A stretch of 64,000 nucleotides of DNA from Cryobacterium melibiosiphilum (GCF_003602235.1 NZ_QZVS01000078.1:20499-84498); one strand, 5' to 3'; counted from the stretch's first letter, positions 8,548 to 17,544 are shown. Notes: generated by a model not told the origin, from the sequence alone. Program-made: numbers and translations.

Positions 8548-9558
8548 CTACTTTTCGGGGGGCAAAATTTCTCCCGATCCGCGATGAATCATCCGGGTCG
8601 GAATCTCGATCTGCCGGCTGAACGCGGTCGGATCGGCCAAGCGTTCCAACGCGAGACGAGCAGCCGTGCGGCCCATGTCGAGGGCGTCGTAGCCGACGAC
8701 CGAGATGCCGAGAGCGTCGGCGAGCTCGAAATCGTCGAACCCGATGAACGCGACCGGAGGCATCCGGTCTCGCAGAGCCCTGATGGCCCCGTGGCTGCCG
8801 CGGTTGTTGCCGGCCACGACGGCGGTGGGCGGGTCGTCGCCATCGAGAAGGCCGCGCACCACGCTCTCCGCGGCGATGGTCGGGTCGTCATCGAGCCGTT
8901 CCCAGCGCGCTGAGTCGGTCACCCCCACCTCGCGCAGCGCTTCCCGGTAGCCGGCCAGCCGTTCGCGCTGGGTGTACATCGCCGACGGGTTGCTGATGAA
9001 GGCGATCTTGCGGTGACCGAGGGCGGTCAGCGAGCGCACGGCCTCAGCCATGCCCTGCCGATTCTGCAGCACGACCGAATCGGCGACGAGGTTGCCCGCC
9101 GGCCGGTCGACGCTGATGATCGGGGTGCCGAGCTGGCGTTCACCGTCGAGATAGGACTGGTCGTCGGCGATCGGGATCAGCAGCAGCGCGCGCACGCGCT
9201 GGGAGAGGAGCGCGTCTACAACGACCTCTTCGCTGTCGGGTGCATCGGCGGTCGTAGCCAGCAGCATGGTGAAGCCACTCGCAGCCAATTCCCGCTCCAC
9301 ACCTGCGGCGACGCGAAAGTAGAACGGGTTCTTCAGGTCGCCCATCACAAACGCGATCGTGTTGGTCACCCCGCCCCGACGCAGGTTGCGGGCGAGCCCG
9401 TTCGGGCGAAAACGCAACCGTTTCGCCGCGGTCAACACGCGGTCCTGGGTCGCGGCGGACACGTCGCCGGTGCCGGCGAACACCCGGGAAACGGTCTTCG
9501 AGCTGACCCCGGCAAGCTTGGCGACATCGGCCTGTGTGGCCCGTGGAAGTGTTGACAT
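8548..9558 (-). CDS. LacI-family transcriptional regulator of the mannoside locus
   Basis: 336 residues. The N-terminal helix-turn-helix is TQADVAKLAGVSSKTVSRVF (residues about 7-26), followed by the hinge RLRFRPNGLARNLRRG and a periplasmic-binding-protein-like effector domain ending in the usual region after FIGFDDFELADAL. It is divergent from the beta-mannosidase gene and upstream of the importer operon on the same strand. It most likely represses both until the sugar is present. Similar words, GACAACGTaaGACATTT near 9600 and GACAACGTgGACATTT near 9714, flank the mannosidase promoter and are candidate operators. Confidence 0.88.
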   Translation of the reverse strand: MSTLPRATQADVAKLAGVSSKTVSRVFAGTGDVSAATQDRVLTAAKRLRFRPNGLARNLRRGGVTNTIAFVMGDLKNPFYFRVAAGVERELAASGFTMLLATTADAPDSEEVVVDALLSQRVRALLLIPIADDQSYLDGERQLGTPIISVDRPAGNLVADSVVLQNRQGMAEAVRSLTALGHRKIAFISNPSAMYTQRERLAGYREALREVGVTDSARWERLDDDPTIAAESVVRGLLDGDDPPTAVVAGNNRGSHGAIRALRDRMPPVAFIGFDDFELADALGISVVGYDALDMGRTAARLALERLADPTAFSRQIEIPTRMIHRGSGEILPPEK

Positions 9559-9598
9559 GACATGCCCTCGATTCAGTGCTGCTGGCTAATAGCGCCGA

Positions 9599-9734
9599 TG
9601 ACAACGTAAGACATTTTTTGGACATTTTGCACCCACGACCCAAACAAGGGGCACTCACAACCTAGTGTTTCACTGGCATCCGACCCGATCCAGCCCAAGC
9701 AGACACAATGAGACAACGTGGACATTTCGTTTTG
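9599..9734. promoter_or_regulatory. Repeated candidate operator words in the lacI-mannosidase divergent spacer
   Basis: Two related words occur in the same orientation: GACAACGTAAGACATTTT from about 9599, followed by GGACATTTTG, and GACAACGTGGACATTTCG from about 9713. The second lies directly upstream of the -35 box at 9732. The divergent LacI regulator is the obvious candidate binder, but the words are direct repeats rather than the usual LacI palindrome. Confidence 0.4.
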
Positions 9735-9761
9735 ACTCGCGTCATTTCGGGCCCGTAGCAT
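9732..9761 (+). promoter_or_regulatory. Probable sigma70-type promoter of the beta-mannosidase gene
   Basis: A -35 box TTGACT (9732-9737) and a -10 box TAGCAT (9756-9761) are separated by 18 bp. A transcript would start near 9768, leaving an untranslated leader of about 78 nt before the preferred start codon at 9846. Confidence 0.55.
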
Positions 9762-9845
9762 TGCTCCCACAGCGCCAACGGGGGCCGGTTCGCAGCAGGT
9801 GAATGGGGCTTCCACGGATCAATGACGACCGAATTGGAGTACCTG

Positions 9846-12353
9846 ATGAACCAGTCACCGCCCACACTCACGTCGACCCCCCGCCGCATCCTGCCGGCCA
9901 TCCGGCGCCTGGACGAGGGCTGGACGGTCGCCGCGGTCGACGGGGCCGGGGTTCCGGCGGAGGTGCGCGGCAGCATCGTGGCCGCGACCGTGCCCGGCTC
10001 GGTGCACACCGATCTGCTCGCGGCCGGCCTCATTCCCGATCCCTACCTGGATTCCAACGAACGTCAGCTCGCCTGGATCGGCCTCGCCGACTGGCGCTAC
10101 ACGACCACGTTCGCCTGGCAGCCCGCCGACAGCACGAAGACCGAACTCAACTTTGCCGGTCTCGACACCGTCGCCGACATCGCGCTCAACGGGCATCCGG
10201 TCGGTCAGACCCGTAACATGCACCGCAGCTACCGCTTCGACGTGCGCGCTCTGCTGCGCTCGGGACTGAACGAACTCACGGTCACCTTTCGCTCGCCGAT
10301 ACGCCACGCGGATGCCGCCAGTCTGGAGCTCGGCTACCGCCCGCACGTGAACCACCACCCCTACAACGCCATCCGCAAGATGGCCTGCAGCTTCGGCTGG
10401 GACTGGGGCATCGATACCTCCAGCTCAGGCATGTGGCGCCCGGTCACGCTGGAGAGCTGGTCGACAGCGCGGCTGGCCACCGTGCGGCCGATCGCCACGG
10501 TCGACGCCAGCGACGGTCTCATCACCGTGCACGTCGATGTCGCCCGGGCGAGCGATGCCGCTGTGACCGTGGCGGCATCCGTCGCCGGACTCGACACCGA
10601 GGTGGAGCTCGCGGCCGGTGCGACGCACGCCGAGCTGAGCCTGCGCATCGGCGACGTCGCGCTGTGGTGGCCGCGCGGATACGGCGAGCAGCCGCTCTAC
10701 GACCTGGCCGTGACCCTGCGCAGCGGCGACACCATTCTCGACGAGGCCAACAAGCCTATCGGCTTTCGCACCGTGGAATTGGATATCACGCCCGACGCGG
10801 CGGGCACCCCGTTCACCATCGTCATCAACGGTCAGCCGGTGTTCGTGCGCGGAGCCAACTGGATTCCCGACGATGCATTCCCGCACCGAGTCGACCGGGC
10901 CCGCTACCGGGATCGCCTCGAACAGGCCGAGTTCGCCAACATCAACCTGCTGCGCATCTGGGGCGGCGGCATCTTCGAAAGCGACGACTTCTACGAGCTC
11001 TGCGACGAGCGCGGCATGCTCACCTGGCAGGACTTCTTGCTCGCCTGCGCGGCCTACTCCGAAGAGCAACCGCTCTGGGACGAAATGCAGGCCGAAGCGA
11101 GAGAAAACGTGACCCGCTTGGCGGCGCATCCGTCGCTCGTGGTGCTCAACGGCAACAACGAGAACATCTGGGGCTACGAGGACTGGAATTGGAAGCTGCG
11201 CCTTGATGGCAAGACCTGGGGCGCGGGCTACTACTACGAACTGTTCCCGGCCATCGTCGCCGAACTCGCCCCGCACGTCGGCTACACCCCCGGCAGCCCG
11301 TTCTCACCGGCGGTGGACGGTGACGTCGACGCGCACGTGCCCAACGACCCGTCTCACGGCACGATGCATATCTGGGACATCTGGAACCAGCGCGACTACC
11401 CGAATTACCTCGACTACCGACCGCGCTTCGTCGCCGAATTCGGCTGGCAGGGGCCGCCCACGTGGTCGACCATGACCGAGTCGATCAGCGACGCTCCGCT
11501 CACGCCCGAGTCGCCCGGCATGGTGGTGCACCAGAAGGCGGCGCTCGGCAATGCGAAGCTGACCGACGGCCTGCTGGCGCACTTCGCCCTGCCGAACACG
11601 ATTGAAGACTGGCACTGGGCCATGTCGCTGAACCAGGCCAATGCCATCTCGACCGCCGTCGATCACCTGCGATCCCTGCAGCCGCACTGCATGGGTAGCA
11701 TCGTCTGGCAGCTGAACGACTGCTGGCCGGTCACGTCGTGGGCCGCCGTCGACGGCTACGGCCGCCCCAAGCCGCTGCTCTACGCCCTGCGCCACGCCTA
11801 CGCCGACCGGCTCGTCACCCTGCAGAAGCGCGACGGCGCCTTCGCCGCGGTCGCCGTGAACGACTCGGCCGACACCTGGACGGGCGCCCTCACCGTGCAA
11901 CGGCTCTCGTTTGCGGGAACGATTCTCGCCGAGCACACCGAACAGGTCACCCTCGCGCCACGGTCAACGGCGACCGTGCCGCTGCCCGCAGCCGTTGCTT
12001 CGGCGACGGATGCGGCGGCGGAGCTTCTGCAGGCCGAGCTCACCGGGGTGCGCGCTCACCGCTTCTTCGCCGAACCGCGGGACACGGCACTCCACGTGCC
12101 CGATCTCGCCACGAGCCTGGAACGCGTATCGGGCGGCTACCGGCTCACGGTGACGGCGAACGCCCTCGTGCGCGATCTGGCCCTGCTGGTCGACCAAGTC
12201 GATCCGGCGGCGGGCGTCACCGACATGCTGGTGACCCTGCTGCCCGGCGAGCACGTCACGTTCGACATCACGTCACAGGCAGAACTCACCGCGGCGGATC
12301 TGTCGTGCCCCCTGGTCCTGCGCAGCGCCAACCAATTGGTCGCGCTCGGATAG
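9846..12353 (+). CDS. Beta-mannosidase, glycoside hydrolase family 2
   Basis: 835 residues from ATG 9846, which has GGAG 6 nt upstream; an in-frame ATG at 9822 lacks a comparable site. The domain order is a sugar-binding jelly-roll, an Ig-like domain and a (beta/alpha)8 barrel. The acid/base Glu lies in VLNGNNEN (about residue 439) and the nucleophile Glu in VAEFGWQGPP (about 531), as in GH2 beta-mannosidases. The C-terminus is a beta-sandwich region. It has no signal peptide, so it acts in the cytosol on imported manno-oligosaccharides, releasing mannose from non-reducing ends. It is divergent from the LacI regulator and 66 bp before the sugar kinase gene. Confidence 0.9.
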   Translation: MNQSPPTLTSTPRRILPAIRRLDEGWTVAAVDGAGVPAEVRGSIVAATVPGSVHTDLLAAGLIPDPYLDSNERQLAWIGLADWRYTTTFAWQPADSTKTELNFAGLDTVADIALNGHPVGQTRNMHRSYRFDVRALLRSGLNELTVTFRSPIRHADAASLELGYRPHVNHHPYNAIRKMACSFGWDWGIDTSSSGMWRPVTLESWSTARLATVRPIATVDASDGLITVHVDVARASDAAVTVAASVAGLDTEVELAAGATHAELSLRIGDVALWWPRGYGEQPLYDLAVTLRSGDTILDEANKPIGFRTVELDITPDAAGTPFTIVINGQPVFVRGANWIPDDAFPHRVDRARYRDRLEQAEFANINLLRIWGGGIFESDDFYELCDERGMLTWQDFLLACAAYSEEQPLWDEMQAEARENVTRLAAHPSLVVLNGNNENIWGYEDWNWKLRLDGKTWGAGYYYELFPAIVAELAPHVGYTPGSPFSPAVDGDVDAHVPNDPSHGTMHIWDIWNQRDYPNYLDYRPRFVAEFGWQGPPTWSTMTESISDAPLTPESPGMVVHQKAALGNAKLTDGLLAHFALPNTIEDWHWAMSLNQANAISTAVDHLRSLQPHCMGSIVWQLNDCWPVTSWAAVDGYGRPKPLLYALRHAYADRLVTLQKRDGAFAAVAVNDSADTWTGALTVQRLSFAGTILAEHTEQVTLAPRSTATVPLPAAVASATDAAAELLQAELTGVRAHRFFAEPRDTALHVPDLATSLERVSGGYRLTVTANALVRDLALLVDQVDPAAGVTDMLVTLLPGEHVTFDITSQAELTAADLSCPLVLRSANQLVALG

Positions 12354-12419
12354 CCCGCTGCCGGATTCTCTGCCCTATTTCCCTGCCTATTTTCTCTGCC
12401 CTATATAAGAGGAACGACC

Positions 12420-13364
12420 ATGACCGTCGAAGTCACCGCGCGTGGCGCTACGCTGCTGGCCATTGACGCCGGCCAGACCGGAATTCGGGCGCGCCTGCGG
12501 GGGCTCGGAGTCGCGCGCGACTTCGACTTCGATGCTCTTCGCACGGACACCGCGCTGCTGCCCCAGATCGTGGCCGTTGTTGCGCAGGTTGGGGCGGCCG
12601 CCGGCCGAACGATCGACACCGTGTGCGCCGGTATCTCCGGTTTCACGGCCGTCGAGTGTGATCCCCGACAGCTAGCAGCAGCCGGTCGGGACTCGGGTGT
12701 GCGCCAGGTCGCGCTCGCGCACGACTCGGTCACGTCCTATCTCGGTGCCCTCGGCGCTGCACAAGGAGTGGTCGTTGCGTCGGGCACCGGGGTGGTCACC
12801 CTGGCCGTGGGTGACTCCGAGGTCGCGCGGGTGGACGGCTGGGGAAACCTGATCGGCGACGCCGGCAGCGGGTACTGGCTCGGGCGGGCGGGGCTCGAGG
12901 CCGTGATGCGCGCCCATGACGGCCGCGGCGCGCCGACCGCACTCACGCAGCGGGCCAGCGAGGAATTCGTCGATCTCGAGTTCGCATATCTCGATCTGCA
13001 GTCCGATCCGGGGCGAGTGCGCCGAATCGCCAGCTACGCCCGCTGGGTAACGGAGTGTGCCGACACGGATGCCGTCGCGGCCGCCCTGTGCGCACGAGCG
13101 GCCGACGAGTTGGTGCTCTCGGCCGCCACCGGCCTGCGGCGGGTCGGGGAGGCCGTGCGGTCGACTCCGGTAGCCGGGCGGATCGGGGGTGTCTTCGCAT
13201 CCGCTGCGATAGCGACCCGCTTCGATGCCGGGCTGCGGGCGATTTGGCCGAACGTAGACATTTTCGCGGCTGCTGGATCGGCACTGGACGGCGCCGCGTT
13301 CTTGGCGCACCTGAGCCCCGACAGTGCCCTGAGCCCCTTCGTCGCGCGTTACGCCGAACCGTGA
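12420..13364 (+). CDS. BadF/BadG/BcrA/BcrD ATPase family protein, N-acetylglucosamine kinase-like
   Basis: 314 residues with the ASKHA ATPase fold. The phosphate-1 motif is LLAIDAGQTGIRA (residues about 12-24), and the hallmark GWGNLIGDAGSGYWLGRAGL lies near 141-160. This pattern is shared with N-acetylglucosamine/N-acetylmuramate-type sugar kinases. The likely role is cytosolic phosphorylation of the monosaccharide released by the neighbouring mannosidase or of a related amino sugar. An AGAGGA ribosome site lies just upstream, preceded by TATATAAG. The TGA stop (13362-13364) is inside a perfect 22-bp inverted repeat. Confidence 0.8.
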   Translation: MTVEVTARGATLLAIDAGQTGIRARLRGLGVARDFDFDALRTDTALLPQIVAVVAQVGAAAGRTIDTVCAGISGFTAVECDPRQLAAAGRDSGVRQVALAHDSVTSYLGALGAAQGVVVASGTGVVTLAVGDSEVARVDGWGNLIGDAGSGYWLGRAGLEAVMRAHDGRGAPTALTQRASEEFVDLEFAYLDLQSDPGRVRRIASYARWVTECADTDAVAAALCARAADELVLSAATGLRRVGEAVRSTPVAGRIGGVFASAAIATRFDAGLRAIWPNVDIFAAAGSALDGAAFLAHLSPDSALSPFVARYAEP

Positions 13365-13415
13365 GTTAAGCATCCGTTTCGGGCCGCAAAGCCATGCTTA
13401 ACTCACGGTTCGGCG
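13352..13415. terminator. Perfect 22-bp inverted repeat across a stop codon, probable bidirectional terminator
   Basis: The left arm 13352-13373 (starting CGCCGAACCGTGAGTTAAGC) is exactly complementary to 13394-13415, with a 20-nt loop. It covers the last codons and the stop of the kinase gene and ends just before the stop of the convergent MarR gene. There is no U-run. It is much longer than an average terminator and resembles the palindromic repeats elsewhere in the window. Confidence 0.7.
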
Positions 13416-13431
13416 AAATGGCGGACGCCGG

Positions 13432-13926
13432 CTAGCGGTCGAGGGACTCGACGGCCTCGCAGGGGCTCGCGGTCGGGTCGGCGCGATGCACACTCGAGGC
13501 GAGCCGGCCGAGCAGGCTGCCGAGCTGGGCGGCATCCGCGCCCTCGAGCCCGCCCAGAATGGCCTGTTCGACGGCGGCGACACGTGCTTCGTAGCGAGCC
13601 AGCACGGCCACCCCCTCGGCCGTGGCCACGATCTTGCGCGCCCGGCGGTCGGCGGGGTCGGGCACCCGCTCGACCAGCGTGGCGGTCACCATGCCGTCGA
13701 GCAGGTAGGTCATGACCGTGCGATCGATGGCGAGGTGAGCGCCGATCGCCTGCTGCGACGGTAGCTCGTGGTGAATGACGGTGGAGAGCACCTGGTAGCA
13801 GCGCACCCCGCCGGGCAGGCCATCGACGGCATCCTCTTGCAGGCGCTGATAGCCGCGCAGCACCATGGCCAGGTTCCAGCCGAGGTCGCCGGGCACCGCC
13901 TGCGACACGGTCGCTTCGCTTGTCAT
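13432..13926 (-). CDS. MarR-family transcriptional regulator
   Basis: 164 residues. The winged-helix core is recognisable: LPSQQAIGAHLAIDRTVMTYLLDGMV (recognition helices) and the wing LVERVPDPADRRARKIVATAEG, the classic DxRxR region of MarR proteins. It is divergent from the F420-type oxidoreductase/LLM pair, which it probably represses. The start appears leaderless: TAGGAT lies 6 nt upstream of the ATG on the minus strand. A palindrome ATGCAgtTGCAT (13949-13960) sits in the divergent promoter and is a candidate operator. Confidence 0.88.
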   Translation of the reverse strand: MTSEATVSQAVPGDLGWNLAMVLRGYQRLQEDAVDGLPGGVRCYQVLSTVIHHELPSQQAIGAHLAIDRTVMTYLLDGMVTATLVERVPDPADRRARKIVATAEGVAVLARYEARVAAVEQAILGGLEGADAAQLGSLLGRLASSVHRADPTASPCEAVESLDR

Positions 13927-13948
13927 AGGGCAATCCTAACCGCAAAGC

Positions 13949-13960
13949 ATGCAGTTGCAT
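13949..13960. promoter_or_regulatory. Candidate MarR operator palindrome
   Basis: ATGCAGTTGCAT is a 5-bp perfect inverted repeat around GT. It lies about 10 bp upstream of the putative -10 box of the MarR gene and about 50 bp upstream of the divergent gene. The assignment is by position and symmetry only. Confidence 0.35.
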
Positions 13961-14011
13961 AGATCTTCTGCGCGGCATATGATCTGTAGAACAGAACAGT
14001 TTGGAGTCAGC

Positions 14012-14650
14012 ATGCACCCCACGATCGGAATCCTCGGCGCCGGCCGCGTCGGCACCGCCCTCGCCCGGCAGGCCGTGAAGGCCGGGTATCGGGTGCGCAT
14101 CGCGACCGCGCAGCCCGCCGCCGACATCGACCTGCTGGTGAATATCGTCACGCCGGGAGCGCAGGCCGTCGACGCGAGCGAAGCGGCAGCATCCGACCTC
14201 GTGATCGTGGCCATCCCCCTGCACAAGTACCGCACCCTGAACCCCGCCGACTTGGCCGGCCGCATCGTCATCGACGCCATGAACTATTGGGCTCCCGTCG
14301 ACGGCGTGCACGATGATTTCGAAGCGGATGCCCGCACCTCGAGTGAGGTCGTCGCCCAGTTCCTGGCCGGCTCGCGGGTCGTGAAGTCGCTCAACCACAT
14401 CGGCTATCACGAGATGGAAGAGGATGACCGGCCCGCCGGCGATCCTGAGCGCCGGGCGCTGGCCGTGGCCGGCGACGACGCTAACGCCAAGGACCTGGTC
14501 AGGGGCTTCATCGACCGGCTCGGTTACGACGCCGTCGACGCCGGACCGCTCGCCGCCGGGCGTGTTTTCGAACCCACAACCGCCATTTTCACCGGCAGCT
14601 ACACCGCACCCGCGCTGCGTGCGCTGGTGCAGCATCCGCTCGCCGCGTAA
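14012..14650 (+). CDS. F420-type NADP oxidoreductase-like NAD(P)-binding protein
   Basis: 212 residues from ATG 14012, with GGAG 5 nt upstream. The Rossmann start is TIGILGAGRVGTALARQAVK, followed by the NADP_F420-type core with VIVAIPLHKYRTL and IDAMNYWAPVDG. The fold matches the coenzyme F420-dependent NADP reductase family (PF03807), which includes many dinucleotide-binding proteins of unknown specificity. It shares a divergent promoter with the MarR gene and lies 30 bp before the LLM flavin oxidoreductase gene, so the two probably form one operon. A redox partner role is plausible but unproven. Confidence 0.78.
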   Translation: MHPTIGILGAGRVGTALARQAVKAGYRVRIATAQPAADIDLLVNIVTPGAQAVDASEAAASDLVIVAIPLHKYRTLNPADLAGRIVIDAMNYWAPVDGVHDDFEADARTSSEVVAQFLAGSRVVKSLNHIGYHEMEEDDRPAGDPERRALAVAGDDANAKDLVRGFIDRLGYDAVDAGPLAAGRVFEPTTAIFTGSYTAPALRALVQHPLAA

Positions 14651-14680
14651 TCAATCACCCCTCAAATAATGGAGACCACC

Positions 14681-15721
14681 GTGGAAATCGGCGCCTACAG
14701 CTTCGGCGACACCCAGCTCAACCCCGACGGCAGCTCGCGCTCGACCGCCGAGGCCACCAAGAACCTGTTCGACGCGATCGTGCACGCCGACCGGGTGGGC
14801 CTTGACTACTTCGGCGTCGGCGAGCACCACACGGTGTCGATGCCGGCGTCGTCGCCCGGCACGATCATCGCCGCCGCGGCCGCCGCGACGACGCAGATCA
14901 CCCTCGGCAGCGCGGCAAGCATCATCGGAACGGATGACCCGGTGCGGGTCTTTCAGCAGTTCGCGACCGCAGACGCCATCTCGGGCGGCGGCCGCATCGA
15001 GATCACCGCCGGCCGCGGGTCAAGCGTCGAGACGTTCCCGCTGTTCGGCTACGACCTGAACGACTACGACGAGCTCTATGCCCAGAAGCTCGACCTGCTG
15101 CTCACACTGAACAACAACACGACCGAGAACGTGACTTGGTCGGGAACCGCGCGCCCGTCGCTGCCGGACCTCGCCGTCGTACCCCGCCCGGTGCAGGGCT
15201 CGCTGCCGATCTGGATCGCCACCGGCGGCAGCGCTCCGTCGTCGGCCCGCGCCGGCCGCCTCGGCCTGCCGCTGGCCTACGCCATCATCGGCGGGCAGCC
15301 GCACCGCTTCGCGCCGCTCGCCCAGCTGTACCGGCAGTCCGCGGCCGCCGCCGGTCACACCGAGAACATCAAGGTCTCGGTTGCGACCTTCGGCCTCGTC
15401 GCACCGACCAAGAAAGAAGCCGTCGAGCGCATGTACCCGGGCTGGGTCAACCTGAACGTGGAGATGGGCCGGCTGCGCGGCTGGCCGGCACCGCAGAAGG
15501 GCGCCTACCTCGCGCAGGTCGACGCGCCCAACGCCTACTTCGTCGGCGACCCCGACGACGTCGCCGAACGCATCGTGGCCCTGCACGGCCACCTCGGCCA
15601 CATGCGCCACTTCTTCCAGGGCGACCACGGCGGACTGCCGCACGAGTACCTGATGGAGTCGATCACCCTGCTGGCGACCGAGGTCAAGCCGCGGGTGGAG
15701 CGGTTGCTCGCCGCGAAGTAG
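14681..15721 (+). CDS. LLM class flavin-dependent oxidoreductase (luciferase-like)
   Basis: 346 residues from GTG 14681, which has GGAG 6 nt upstream; ATG 14669 is in frame but the ribosome site would then lie inside the gene. This is a bacterial luciferase-like TIM barrel: VGLDYFGVGEHHTVSMPASS, TTQITLGSAASIIGTDDPVR and a C-terminal HLGHMRHFFQGDHGGLPHEY. The family uses FMN or F420 for monooxygenase or dehydrogenase chemistry. It probably forms an operon with the F420-type protein upstream, under MarR control. The substrate is not predictable. Confidence 0.85.
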   Translation: MEIGAYSFGDTQLNPDGSSRSTAEATKNLFDAIVHADRVGLDYFGVGEHHTVSMPASSPGTIIAAAAAATTQITLGSAASIIGTDDPVRVFQQFATADAISGGGRIEITAGRGSSVETFPLFGYDLNDYDELYAQKLDLLLTLNNNTTENVTWSGTARPSLPDLAVVPRPVQGSLPIWIATGGSAPSSARAGRLGLPLAYAIIGGQPHRFAPLAQLYRQSAAAAGHTENIKVSVATFGLVAPTKKEAVERMYPGWVNLNVEMGRLRGWPAPQKGAYLAQVDAPNAYFVGDPDDVAERIVALHGHLGHMRHFFQGDHGGLPHEYLMESITLLATEVKPRVERLLAAK

Positions 15722-15760
15722 GCCTCGAGGGCTCCGTCAGGGACGGTGACGGGGCCGGCC

Positions 15761-15861
15761 GCGGCATAACTCCTGCTGATCGCGTGCGGCGGCAGATAGG
15801 TTCCGCGTCATGAAGGGCTTCTGCCGCTGAGGCCGAACACATCAGCAGGAGTTATGACGGC
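15761..15861. repeat. Palindromic interspersed repeat, copy 4
   Basis: The ends are GCGGCATAACTCCTGCTGAT (from 15761) and ATCAGCAGGAGTTATGACGG (15841-15860). The interior holds a second stem (GCGGCAG...CTGCCGC) around AGGTTCCGCGTC, nearly the same as copy 5. It lies 40 bp after the LLM gene. Confidence 0.85.
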
Positions 15862-15892
15862 GGCCTCGCGGAGACACCCCGTCCCGACACGG

Positions 15893-15925
15893 AAAAGGGG
15901 CCGCACCGACCGGTGCGACCCCTTT
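15893..15925 (-). terminator. Rho-independent-type terminator of the Ula PTS operon
   Basis: A hairpin pairs AAAGGGGCCGCACC with GGTGCGACCCCTTT around a short loop. It sits about 20 bp downstream of the IIC stop codon. On the minus strand the stem is followed by a short T-rich stretch (CCTTTTCC). Confidence 0.7.
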
Positions 15926-15945
15926 ATCTGGACTGATATGGCCGA

Positions 15946-17490
15946 TTACGCCTTCTTGTCCGCCAGTTCGGCGGCCGCGGCGGCACGGGCCAGCTTGGCC
16001 TCGGCCTTTGCTGCGGCAGCGGAAGCCTTGAGCTCGGCGTCGATCGCGTCAACGAAGGCCGTGTGCTTGGCTCCGGGCATCCAGCCCTTGTTGACGACCT
16101 TGACCTGGAACAGGATCGCCGCGAGCACCAGCACCACGCCGATCAGAACGGTGAGCATGACCCCGACGGCGGTGTTGTCGCCCAGCAGGCTCACGCCGAT
16201 GAGGGTTCCGAACCAGCCGAAGTCGGTGTCGCCGAAGGTGCTGTTGGCAAAGCCGAGGCCGCCGAGCACGAGCAGCAGGATCGCCGGCAGGATGGTGATG
16301 AGGATTCCGTTGACGAAGCCACCGACCATGGCGCCGATTCGACCACCGGTCGCGTTGCCGTAGACACCGGCACCACCACCCGTGAAGAAGTGCGGCACCA
16401 TGCCGGGCAGGATCAGCGCGAGGCCGAAGACCGGGCCGAGCCAGATGGCGAGCACGCCGAGGCTGAGCAGGCCACCGGCAAAGGACGCCAGGAACCCGAT
16501 GAGTACGGCGTTGGCCGCGAACGGGAACACGATCGGAATGTCGAGCGCCGGCCGGGCACCGGGAACGACCTTCTCGGCGATGCCCTGGAAGGCGGGAACG
16601 AGCTCACCCAGGATGGTGCGCACGCCGTAGAGGATGATCGCGACACCGACACCGAACTGCAGGGCCTGGGCGAACGCGGCCATGATGAACGCGCCGGCGT
16701 CGGCGGAGGCGAAGATGGCGAGGGCATCCGCTCGGGGAAGCGCAATCAGTCCCCAGACCGCGAAGACCATGTAAATGGCGACCATCGAGACCGAGGTGGC
16801 GACCATGGAGTCGCGCAGGAAGCGCAGGTTCTGCGGGAAGTTGATGTGCTCGGTCGACTTGCTGCGCTTGCCGACGGCCTGGCCAACTGCGCCGGCGGCG
16901 ATGTAGCCGAGGGTTCCGAAGTGGCCGATGGCGATGGTGTCGTCGCCGGTGATGCGCTTGGTCCACGGCTGGGCGAAGGCGGGCATGACGACCATGATCA
17001 CGCCGAGCAGGCCACCGCCGATGACGACGACGAGCCAGCTGAGCTCGGAGCCGAACCCGACCGAGAGCACCACGGCAAGCATCATGGCCATGAAGACCAT
17101 GTGGTGTCCGGTGAGGAACACGTACTTGAGCGGGGTGAAGCGGGCGAGCATCAGCATCACGACGAAGCCGACGACGAGCACGTAGGCGCTGGTGGCACCG
17201 AATTCCTCGGCCGCGAGGGCGGTGATGACCTCATTGGTCGGGATCACGCCCTGCGCTCCGGTAACCTGCAAAATCAGCTCGCCGAGCGGGGTGAGGGAGG
17301 CGACAACCACGCCGGCACCGGCCCCGAGGATCAGGAACCCGAGCGCCGCTTTCAGGCTGCCACCGATGATGGCGCCCACCGGGCGACGCAGGGCGATCAG
17401 CCCGACCGCCGTGATGATTCCCACCAGATAGGCCGGCACATTCAAAATCTGTTGGCCGATGAAATCCAGGATGACTAAGAACCACTCCAT
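15946..17490 (-). CDS. ulaA: PTS ascorbate-family transporter subunit IIC (UlaA/SgaT-like)
   Basis: 514 residues, about 11-12 membrane helices, in the EIIC-ascorbate (SgaT/UlaA) family. Recognisable stretches are NVPAYLVGIITAVGLIALRR, TGHHMVFMAMMLAVVL, GHFGTLGYIAAGAVGQAVGK and GGFVNGILITILPAILLLVLG. It has a charged Ala/Lys-rich tail. It forms the membrane channel that moves the sugar while IIB phosphorylates it. It is the last gene of the leftward IIA-IIB-IIC operon. No ascorbate-specific enzymes (UlaD/E/F/G) are present; the adjacent transketolase suggests a pentose- or pentitol-type substrate or L-ascorbate (inference). Confidence 0.9.
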   Translation of the reverse strand: MEWFLVILDFIGQQILNVPAYLVGIITAVGLIALRRPVGAIIGGSLKAALGFLILGAGAGVVVASLTPLGELILQVTGAQGVIPTNEVITALAAEEFGATSAYVLVVGFVVMLMLARFTPLKYVFLTGHHMVFMAMMLAVVLSVGFGSELSWLVVVIGGGLLGVIMVVMPAFAQPWTKRITGDDTIAIGHFGTLGYIAAGAVGQAVGKRSKSTEHINFPQNLRFLRDSMVATSVSMVAIYMVFAVWGLIALPRADALAIFASADAGAFIMAAFAQALQFGVGVAIILYGVRTILGELVPAFQGIAEKVVPGARPALDIPIVFPFAANAVLIGFLASFAGGLLSLGVLAIWLGPVFGLALILPGMVPHFFTGGGAGVYGNATGGRIGAMVGGFVNGILITILPAILLLVLGGLGFANSTFGDTDFGWFGTLIGVSLLGDNTAVGVMLTVLIGVVLVLAAILFQVKVVNKGWMPGAKHTAFVDAIDAELKASAAAAKAEAKLARAAAAAELADKKA

Positions 17491-17544
17491 GAGAGGCTCC
17501 CCTTCTTACTCAGTCGTGCAATTAGTGGTGGGACAGAACCGGCG

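Noticed and set aside
16063..17478. 471-codon plus-strand frame rich in Glu, His and Asp
   Set aside because: It is the mirror of the membrane protein UlaA; the charged composition is the expected complement of hydrophobic codons.
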